Assembly (NCBI GenBank): GCA_900766645.1
Contig: CAAFWD010000063.1
Location: forward strand, 1-11,937
Length of the DNA: 11,937 nt
DNA from: an uncultured Cetobacterium sp.
GTDB lineage: Bacteria > Fusobacteriota > Fusobacteriia > Fusobacteriales > Fusobacteriaceae
Direction of reading: 5' to 3'
Shown here one piece after another: positions 6,709 through 11,937 of the stretch. Numbering within the stretch: the first letter of the stretch is position 1; the number at the start of each line of letters is the position of its first letter. A model generated the notes under the pieces. That model saw only the letters and a list, made by a program, of their open reading frames with translations, searched no databases and was not told the origin of the DNA. The translations under genes and the position numbers were made by a program.

Positions 6709-8019
6709 TTATTTGTTTGTTTTTTTAGTTATAAATATTCCTGTTATAAATGTCATAAAGTCTGCAAATGGCAAGGATAACCACACTCCATCAATTCCAA
6801 TTAAAGATGGTAATGTTATTATTCCTATTACAATAAATACCAAACTTCTGCCAATTGAAAGAAGGTTTGCTGTAAATGCTTTTTCCATTGACTGAAGATA
6901 TGAAATGTTTATAAAATTTGCTCCTAAAAATATCATAGCAGATGAATATAAAATTAATCCTCTTGTTGCAAGCTTTACTAGCTCCACATCACCATTAAAA
7001 AATTCTACCATTTCATTTCCACCAAAATAAACTCCGCCTAAAATTATAACTGCTACTATTAAAGATATTTTATGACCTAGTAAAACTGTAGCTTTTACTC
7101 TTGCCCATTTTTTAGCACCAAAATTATAACTAACTATTGGTTGTATCCCTTGAGCAAGCCCATTAAATATCATTCTAAAAATATAGAATACATATGCTAT
7201 GATACTAAAAGCTGCTACTCCTAGCTCTCCTTTTAATACCATTAGAGTTGAGTTAAACATTATTGTTATTATTGCCACTGCAAACTCTAAAATAAATGAT
7301 GGAAAACCATTAAGAAGAATTCTTTTTATCATATTAAAATCAACTTTAGTTTTTACTGCTTTTATATTACAATTTTTCTTAAAAAAATGAGCAAATAAAA
7401 ATAATGCTGATCCCATCTGAGCAATTCCTGTTGCATAAGCTGCCCCTGTCATCCCCCATCCAAACTTAATTATGAATAAGGCATCTAAAAATATATTTAT
7501 AACTGCTCCTACACCCATTGATGCCATAGCAAAAGTTGGTGCATTATCATTTCTAACCACTGCATTTAAAGATATTGATAACATAAAAAATATACTAAAA
7601 ATTATCCCAGGAACCATATATTGTCTAACTAATTCCATTAATCTTTCACTACTTCCTAAAAATGTCATTACTTGATTTTGAAAAATTAAAACAAATCCTG
7701 CTATTAATAAGTAAGAAACTATATTTAATCCAATCATATGAGTGAAGCAATTGTTCACCTCTTTAAGATCTCCTTCTCCTTGCTTTATAGATATTACTGT
7801 GGCTCCTCCCACACCAAACATCAAGCTTAATGATATTGCCAATGTTATCACAGGATATGCTAAATTTATGGCCGCTAATCCATCTCCACCTATTCCTCTA
7901 CCTATAAAAATCCCATCTACTATTACATAAAAAGCTGATATTAACATTCCCATTACTGCTGGGAATGAAAAATTAAAAAATAACTTATTAATAGAATCTT
8001 TTTCTAAATCAAATTTCAT
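6709..8019 (-). CDS. MATE family efflux transporter
   Basis: A 436-residue, very hydrophobic protein with about 12 membrane segments, the normal size for the MATE (multidrug and toxic compound extrusion) family. The N-terminal pattern FSFPAVMGMLISAFYVIVDGIFIGRGIGGDGLAAINLAYP and the second-half repeat with NGLAQGIQPIVSYNFGAKKW are typical of the bacterial MepA/DinF-like branch, which exports cationic drugs or metabolites using a Na+ or H+ gradient. Substrate cannot be read from the sequence. The ATG at 8019 has a poor ribosome site: GGGA 11 bases away, AGGAG 16 bases away. No terminator hairpin separates it from the rubrerythrin promoter 28 bases downstream, so its transcript may run into that gene. 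Confidence 0.94.
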   Translation of the reverse strand: MKFDLEKDSINKLFFNFSFPAVMGMLISAFYVIVDGIFIGRGIGGDGLAAINLAYPVITLAISLSLMFGVGGATVISIKQGEGDLKEVNNCFTHMIGLNIVSYLLIAGFVLIFQNQVMTFLGSSERLMELVRQYMVPGIIFSIFFMLSISLNAVVRNDNAPTFAMASMGVGAVINIFLDALFIIKFGWGMTGAAYATGIAQMGSALFLFAHFFKKNCNIKAVKTKVDFNMIKRILLNGFPSFILEFAVAIITIMFNSTLMVLKGELGVAAFSIIAYVFYIFRMIFNGLAQGIQPIVSYNFGAKKWARVKATVLLGHKISLIVAVIILGGVYFGGNEMVEFFNGDVELVKLATRGLILYSSAMIFLGANFINISYLQSMEKAFTANLLSIGRSLVFIVIGIITLPSLIGIDGVWLSLPFADFMTFITGIFITKKTNK

Positions 8020-8058
8020 TTTTATCTTTTTCCCACTCCTATTTTTTTACTCAACAAG

Positions 8059-8086
8059 ATTGTACTCTATCATATCAATATTCAAA
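8059..8086 (-). promoter_or_regulatory. Possible promoter of the MATE gene
   Basis: On the minus strand TACAAT (8064-8059) has a weak -35 candidate, TTTGAA (8086-8081), 16 bases upstream; TATGAT (8074-8069) is an alternative -10. The gene follows a strong terminator, so a promoter must lie in 8020-8105, but its exact position is unsure. Confidence 0.35.
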
Positions 8087-8105
8087 AAACAATATGTTTT
8101 TTTGA

Positions 8106-8160
8106 TAAAAAAAATACCCCTGAAAAAGTATGTTTTAACATTGCTTTTTCAAGGGGTATT
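8106..8160 (-). terminator. Strong intrinsic terminator after comM
   Basis: Directly after the comM stop, AATACCCC-T-TGAAAAAG pairs with CTTTTTCAGGGGTATT with one bulged base, and the inner part (ATGTT / AACAT) extends the stem. A run of T follows on the minus strand. The plus-strand side also ends in a T-rich stretch, so it could work in both directions, though no plus-strand gene is present. Confidence 0.92.
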
Positions 8161-9653
8161 TTAATTTTTTCTGTATGTAATAGCTTCTAATAAGTGTCTT
8201 TTTTCTATATTTATACTTTCTGCTAAATCTGCTATTGTTCTAGAAACTTTTAATATTTTGTGGTAAGTTCTCATTGAAAGATTTAAATTTCTTATGGCAC
8301 TTCTTATTATATCTTCACATTCTTTATTTAATATACAGTATTTCTCTATTTCCTCATTAGTCATATCAGAATTTAACCTAAACTCTAACAATCTTTTATT
8401 CTGAATCTCTCTAGCTTTAATAACTTTCTCTTTTATTACTGCTGATTTTTCTCCTCTAGAACTTTTTAAAATTTCATCCTCTTCTAATCTGTGTATCTCT
8501 ACGTACAAATCTATTCTATCAATTATTGGCCCCGAAAGTTTTTTAGAATATCTTCTTATATCAAAAGGTGTACATACACATAATTCTTCATCAAAAGCGT
8601 TCCCACATGGGCAAGGGTTACATGCTGCTACAAATAATAACTTTGCTGGAAACTCCATTTTCCCAAAGTTTCTAGCTACAGATATTTTTTTCTCTTCCAA
8701 TGGTTCTCTCAAACTTTCAATAACAACTCTATCAAACTCTGTAAATTCATCTAAAAAAAGAACTCCATTATTTGCTAGGCTAACCTCTCCTGGTTTTGGA
8801 ACTCTTCCCCCTCCTATTATAGATGCAGCTGTTGATGTATGATGTGGAGCTCTAAATGGTCTGCTCACAATAATTGGTCTCTTCTCATTTAATTCTCCTG
8901 AAATGCTATATATTTTTGTTGTTTCTATTATTTCTTTTTCATTCATTGGTGGCAATATGGAGGTTATTCTTTTTGCTAGCATAGATTTCCCAAGCCAACC
9001 ATTATTAAATTGTGTCCACCTGCTGCTGCTATTTCTAAAGCTCGTTTTGCTCTTAGTTGTCCTTTTACATCCCACATATCTAATTCTATTAACTCACCTT
9101 TTATATCTTCTTTTTTTTCAATCTCCTGTCTTCTTTTTTTATTTTCAATAAATTCTACAACATCTCTTATATTTCTAACAGAAACTATATCTATCCCATC
9201 TATTATTTTAGCTTCCTCTAAATTTTCTTCTGGAATTATAACTCCTTTAAATCCTTGAGATTTGGCCATCAGCACCCCACTTATAATCCCTTGGGTTCTT
9301 CTGACCTCTCCTGTTAAAGAAAGTTCCCCCATAACTAAATAATCTTTCAAAATACCTTCATAGTCAGAAATAAATCTCATCCCTAACATTATTCCAATTG
9401 CTATTGGAAGATCAAAATGAGAACCTGATTTTCTTAAATTTGCTGGTGTTAGATTTACTATTATTCTTCTTGGTTCAAGCATGTACCCCATATTCTTTAT
9501 TGCAGATCTAATTCTATCCCTACTCTCTGATATAGTTACATCTCCTAATCCAACTATATTAAATATTGGTAATCCATTTATAACATCCACCTCTACCTCT
9601 ACTAAAAATGGTTCAATTCCTAAATAGCTAGAACTTAATATTTTTACTAACAC
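8161..9653 (-). pseudogene. comM: ComM/YifB Mg-chelatase-like AAA+ ATPase, frameshifted in the Walker A loop
   Basis: ComM (YifB) is a hexameric AAA+ helicase that promotes branch migration during natural transformation. The first frame (9653-8976, 225 residues) has the ChlI-like N-terminal domain (EVEVDVINGLPIFNIVGLGD, ARRxIVNLTPANLRKSGSHFDLPIAIG-like stretch) up to GGHNLIMVG, then gives LGNLC and stops. The second frame resumes at GKSMLAKRITSILPPMNE (from 8991) and holds Walker B VLFLDEF, the AACNPCPCG motif, GPIIDRIDLYVEI and the C-terminal LSMRTYHKILKVSRTIADL; it ends at 8161. Relative to a family GPPGxGKS loop, 10 bases are missing at 8989-8996. Restored, the protein would be about 500 residues, the usual length. 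Start chosen: GTG 9653 after GGGGAGGAG; the ATG at 9689 lies inside a terminator hairpin. Either a real inactivation or a sequence error. Confidence 0.9.
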
Positions 9654-9669
9654 TTCTCCTCCCCTTTTT

Positions 9670-9704
9670 AAAAAAAAATAGGAGAACATATTTATGCTCT
9701 CCTA
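9670..9704 (-). terminator. Strong intrinsic terminator after nusB
   Basis: TAGGAGA pairs with TCTCCTA and the inner GCATA with TATGT (one G-U), closing a tight loop; nine T follow on the minus strand. It begins about 10 bases after the nusB stop. comM starts only 17 bases beyond the T-run with no promoter in between, so comM depends on read-through or on a promoter further upstream. Confidence 0.92.
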
Positions 9705-9714
9705 CTGTTGTCTA

Positions 9715-10122
9715 TTACATATTTTTTTCAGCTACAACTTTAGCTAAAACACCATTAATAAACTCATGCGATTTCTCATCACCATATTTTTTTGCTAACT
9801 CTACAACTTCATTTACAACAATCTCTGCTGGAATATCTTCAAATAATATCTCATAAGTTGCAATTTTTAAAAGTGCTCTTTCAACGCTTCCAACTCTGTC
9901 TAAAGTCCATCCAGTAATGTTTCTTGTTAACGTCTCAATAACTACTGCATCATTTAAAGCCATTCCCTTAGAATACTTTACAATGAACTCCTTTTCATTT
10001 GTATTTAGGTTTGTATCATCTCTTAATAGATAACTCTCTAAAGTTTCATCTATTCTTACCTCAGTTAACTCTGATTCAAACGCTATTTTAAATAATTCCT
10101 CTCTCGCTACTCTTCTACTCAT
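9715..10122 (-). CDS. nusB: NusB, transcription antitermination factor
   Basis: NusB with NusE (ribosomal protein S10) binds boxA RNA and supports antitermination of rRNA operons. The 135-residue, mostly helical protein is of normal length. Family features: N-terminal SRRVAREELFKIAFE (arginine-rich RNA-binding face, 2-16), NITGWTLDRVGSVERALLKIATYEILF (about 69-95) and the conserved VVNEVVELAKKYGDEKSHEFINGVLAKV C-terminus. ATG 10122 has AAAGGA at good spacing. It is last in the accC-Asp23-amaP-DUF2273-nusB group, 12 bases after the small membrane gene, and is followed by a strong terminator. Confidence 0.96.
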   Translation of the reverse strand: MSRRVAREELFKIAFESELTEVRIDETLESYLLRDDTNLNTNEKEFIVKYSKGMALNDAVVIETLTRNITGWTLDRVGSVERALLKIATYEILFEDIPAEIVVNEVVELAKKYGDEKSHEFINGVLAKVVAEKNM

Positions 10123-10134
10123 TTTGTTTCCTTT

Positions 10135-10344
10135 CTAATCCTTTAATCTATTTAATATTTGTTTTTTTAACTTATCTTGAAATTCTCTATCTCCTAGTTT
10201 ATACCCAATTACAGAAAGAAGTATTATAAATGCTGCTTTTACAATCCCATAATCAACTATTAAAACTCCAAGTATTAATCCTATTATAGCATATAAATAC
10301 TTTTTAAAATTCAAAATAAAATTTTCAATAATTTTTTCTAGCAT
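10135..10344 (-). CDS. Small membrane protein, DUF2273-like
   Basis: A 69-residue protein with a hydrophobic hairpin (about 16-33 and 34-50) between a short charged N-terminus and a basic C-terminal tail (KLKKQILNRLKD). Size, hairpin layout and position beside an AmaP-like and an Asp23-like gene match the DUF2273 family found in Firmicute asp23 operons; this assignment rests on context and general form more than on motifs. Its role is unknown; it probably acts with the neighbouring membrane anchor. ATG 10344 has AGAGGTGAT upstream, and the gene follows amaP by 12 bases. Confidence 0.8.
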   Translation of the reverse strand: MLEKIIENFILNFKKYLYAIIGLILGVLIVDYGIVKAAFIILLSVIGYKLGDREFQDKLKKQILNRLKD

Positions 10345-10356
10345 AAACTATCACCT

Positions 10357-10863
10357 CTATACCATAGGGTCTTTTTTCATAGATAATTTTGATATTTTAA
10401 CCTCTATCTCATCAACTTTTAAATCCAGCTTTTCTTCTAAACTATTTTTTATAAAACTCTGTATATCTAAAGTTTTATTAGCTATACTAGAATTTGATAA
10501 TATCTCTAACGATATTTTAACAAAAAACTTACGTCCTTTATTTCCACAATCTATTCTTAAACCTTTTATATCCTTATCCTTCGACAATAGCTCTCTAATT
10601 AAATTTTTTACTGTATCTGGAGATATGTGAACTGATCCATGCTCTGTTTTTATTACATAGTCTTCAGTTTTACTAAAATTTGAAGATAATTTCAAAATAC
10701 ATATAAATAAATACAGTAGGCAAATATTGAATGCAACAACCTTAAACATAAGTGTTGTTGTATCAACAGTTACAAAATACTTAGGCACAGCTATGTATGC
10801 CATTCCTGTAACTGAAAGCAAAAATATTCCTATCCATGCAAAGAAAAATATAACTTTTTTCAT
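10357..10863 (-). CDS. amaP: AmaP-like membrane anchor protein for Asp23/Gls24
   Basis: A 168-residue protein with two N-terminal membrane segments (about 3-26 and 38-60) and a soluble C-terminal part with a GSVHISPDTVKNLIRELL stretch that resembles Asp23-family sequence. In Staphylococcus aureus AmaP holds Asp23 at the membrane; the same arrangement and the adjacent Asp23 gene support this call. I choose ATG 10863, seven bases after GGTGAT; an in-frame GTG at 10875 lies inside that ribosome site. It is separated from the Asp23 gene by a GC-rich hairpin and followed closely by the DUF2273-like gene. The exact family name is less sure than the topology. Confidence 0.8.
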   Translation of the reverse strand: MKKVIFFFAWIGIFLLSVTGMAYIAVPKYFVTVDTTTLMFKVVAFNICLLYLFICILKLSSNFSKTEDYVIKTEHGSVHISPDTVKNLIRELLSKDKDIKGLRIDCGNKGRKFFVKISLEILSNSSIANKTLDIQSFIKNSLEEKLDLKVDEIEVKISKLSMKKDPMV

Positions 10864-10892
10864 CACAAAAATCACCCCTATAAAGAAAGATT

Positions 10893-10912
10893 AGAGGCGT
10901 CTAGGCGCCTCT
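10893..10912 (-). terminator. GC-rich hairpin between the Asp23 gene and amaP
   Basis: AGAGGCG and CGCCTCT form a 7-bp GC-rich stem with loop CCTAGA six bases after the Asp23 stop. The following AATCTTTCTTT is a poor U-tract, so it is more likely a partial terminator or an RNA stability element that sets the Asp23:AmaP ratio than a full stop. Confidence 0.5.
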
Positions 10913-10918
10913 TCTTTT

Positions 10919-11302
10919 CTAAACAATTTCTATATCTTCTTGTCTGTCTTCAAAATCAGATTCATCTGTTAAAATCTTTACATCTTGAACAAAAACATTT
11001 ACTTCTACAACCTTTAAACCAGTCATATTATTTATAGCTGTTAAAACACTCTTTTGAACGTTTTGAGCTACCTCAGAAATTTGATATCCGTACTCCACAA
11101 TAATATAAACTTCTACACTGCACTCTTTTTCCCCTACTTCAACTTTTATTCCATTAGTAAGTCTTTTTTTCCCTAACATCTTACTAACTTCATCTGCTAC
11201 TCCTCCTGCTAATTTATAAACACCTGACACATCTTGAGCAGCCTTAGCTGATATCGTTTTTACTACATCATCTGCTATTTTTATATTTCCTAACTCGTTC
11301 AT
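10919..11302 (-). CDS. Asp23/Gls24 family protein (YqhY-like)
   Basis: A 127-residue cytoplasmic protein of the Asp23/Gls24 (DUF322) family. The pattern GNIKIADDVVKTISAKAAQDVSGVYKLAGG, then GIKVEVGEKECSVEVYIIVEYGYQISEVAQNVQKSVLTAINNMTGLKVVEVNVFVQDV, is characteristic; the C-terminus is acidic. In Bacillus subtilis the equivalent yqhY lies between accC and nusB and has been linked genetically to acetyl-CoA carboxylase control; here the gene also follows accC. ATG 11302 has GGAGGTG five bases upstream. A TATAAT lies just upstream of that site but lacks a good -35 box, so an own promoter is unproven. Confidence 0.94.
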   Translation of the reverse strand: MNELGNIKIADDVVKTISAKAAQDVSGVYKLAGGVADEVSKMLGKKRLTNGIKVEVGEKECSVEVYIIVEYGYQISEVAQNVQKSVLTAINNMTGLKVVEVNVFVQDVKILTDESDFEDRQEDIEIV

Positions 11303-11368
11303 AAAAACACCTCCGTAGATTATATATCTATATTATTACATTTATTTAAATTTTTTCCTAGTTTTTCT

Positions 11369-11902
11369 TTACTTTTTTTCAAAGTTTTCTTCTATAAATT
11401 TAGTAGTAACTTTTCCTTTTTTATATATCTCATTGTTTAAAACTTCTAAATGGAAAGGAATTGTTGTGTCGATTCCCTCAATTATATACTCATTTAAGGC
11501 TCTTTTCATTTTATCAATAGCTTCTTCTCTAGTAATTCCATGAACAATTAATTTTCCAATCATCGAATCATAGTAAGGTGAAATCTCATAACCTTGGTAT
11601 GAATGTGAATCTATTCTAACTCCTGGTCCTCCAGGCACAATGTATGTTTCTAATTTTCCAGGTGATGGTAAAAATCCTGCTGTTGTATCCTCAGCATTTA
11701 TTCTACATTCAATTGCATGTCCGAATAAAACTACATCCTCCTGCGATATATTTATTCTTTCTCCTTCTGCAACTTTAATTTGTAATTTAATTATATCTAT
11801 TCCTGTTACCATCTCTGTTACAGTGTGCTCAACCTGAACTCTTGTATTCATTTCCATGAAGTAGAAATTGTCATCTTTATCCACTAGAAACTCCAATGTT
11901 CC
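11369..11902 (-). CDS. accC: AccC, biotin carboxylase subunit of acetyl-CoA carboxylase (C-terminal 177 residues only)
   Basis: AccC carboxylates biotin on the AccB carrier with ATP and bicarbonate, the first step of fatty acid synthesis. Only the C-terminal part remains, from GTLEFL: the end of the ATP-grasp domain with FYFMEMNTRVQVEHTVTEMVTG (holding residues equivalent to E. coli R292 and E296), GHAIECRINAED, PGGPGVRIDSH (equivalent of R338) and YYDSMIGKLIVHG, then the C-terminal region. The full protein is usually about 450 residues. The gene is cut at 11902 because adapter sequence follows; the TTG at 11896 is an internal leucine codon, not a start. About 66 bases without a terminator separate it from the Asp23 gene. 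Confidence 0.97.
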   Translation of the reverse strand, partial: GTLEFLVDKDDNFYFMEMNTRVQVEHTVTEMVTGIDIIKLQIKVAEGERINISQEDVVLFGHAIECRINAEDTTAGFLPSPGKLETYIVPGGPGVRIDSHSYQGYEISPYYDSMIGKLIVHGITREEAIDKMKRALNEYIIEGIDTTIPFHLEVLNNEIYKKGKVTTKFIEENFEKK

Positions 11903-11903
11903 A

Positions 11904-11937
11904 AGATCGGAAGAGCGTCGTGTAGGGAAAGAGTGTA
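11904..11937. other. Illumina TruSeq adapter sequence (artefact, not genome)
   Basis: The last 34 bases begin AGATCGGAAGAGCGTCGTGT and continue with the rest of the reverse complement of the Illumina universal adapter. They interrupt the accC reading frame and are much richer in G and C than the surrounding DNA. This is untrimmed adapter left at a contig end. Confidence 0.98.

Noticed and set aside
6590..6720. Small gene or RNA in the rubrerythrin upstream region
   Set aside because: The sequence is explained by promoter, A-rich tract and inverted repeat; no convincing independent RNA fold or coding frame is seen.
8976..9075. Programmed ribosomal frameshift in comM
   Set aside because: No slippery heptamer or following structure is apparent at the junction, and shifting frame would still leave the P-loop without its PPGx residues.
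9687..9689. ATG as the start of comM
   Set aside because: It sits inside the nusB terminator hairpin, and the extra residues MFSYFFLKRGGE are translated terminator and ribosome-site sequence. GTG at 9653 has a purine-rich site and matches the family N-terminus.
11303..11368. Promoter before the Asp23 gene
   Set aside because: A TATAAT is present but no acceptable -35 box lies 16-18 bases upstream, so in such AT-rich DNA it is not enough for a separate call.
11894..11896. A complete short gene starting at 11896
   Set aside because: The codon is TTG within GTLEFL of AccC, a conserved internal stretch; the frame continues upstream until adapter sequence begins.
1..11937. CRISPR array, insertion sequence, prophage or defence island
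   Set aside because: No regularly spaced repeats, transposase or integrase motifs, terminal repeats or phage genes are visible; the genes are conserved housekeeping and metabolic functions on one strand.

Overview
The window is an AT-rich chromosomal segment in which every gene lies on the minus strand, so transcription runs from high to low coordinates. The protein set and codon bias look like a low-GC anaerobe, most likely a member of Fusobacteriota (Fusobacterium or Cetobacterium-like). The reasons are a rubredoxin-ferritin peroxide-scavenging rubrerythrin, an accC-Asp23-amaP-nusB cluster, cobalamin assembly genes, and strong AT bias. The genus is an inference from the general character of the proteins, not from a search.

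Layout in the direction of transcription. (1) 11902-9715: the 3' end of accC (biotin carboxylase), an Asp23/Gls24 protein, an AmaP-like membrane protein, a small DUF2273-like membrane protein and nusB, closed by a strong intrinsic terminator. This resembles the Firmicute accC-yqhY-nusB cluster with a membrane-anchor pair inserted. (2) 9653-8161: a comM/yifB AAA+ ATPase gene broken by a frameshift exactly in its Walker A loop, followed by a strong terminator. (3) 8019-6709: a MATE efflux transporter. (4) 6561-6007: rubrerythrin, with a near-consensus promoter, an AT tract upstream, a perfect inverted repeat in the leader that resembles a PerR box, and a terminator. (5) 5901-2187: cobU-cobS-cobC-cobT-radC, tightly packed behind their own promoter. 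The four cob genes cover nucleotide-loop assembly of cobalamin: CobU activates cobinamide, CobT and CobC make alpha-ribazole, and CobS joins the two. radC rides at the end. (6) 2131-1: the first 710 residues of uvrA, running off the left edge.

The last 34 bases (11904-11937) are Illumina adapter sequence, not genome. The accC gene is therefore cut by a contig artefact, and the window ends at the edge of a short-read draft contig. There is no gene-free stretch over 300 bases, no tRNA or rRNA, no CRISPR array, no insertion sequence and no riboswitch that I can see. This is mostly conserved housekeeping DNA; I found no convincing undescribed system. The points most worth a second look are the adapter, the comM P-loop lesion, the rubrerythrin operator and the Asp23/AmaP module beside accC.
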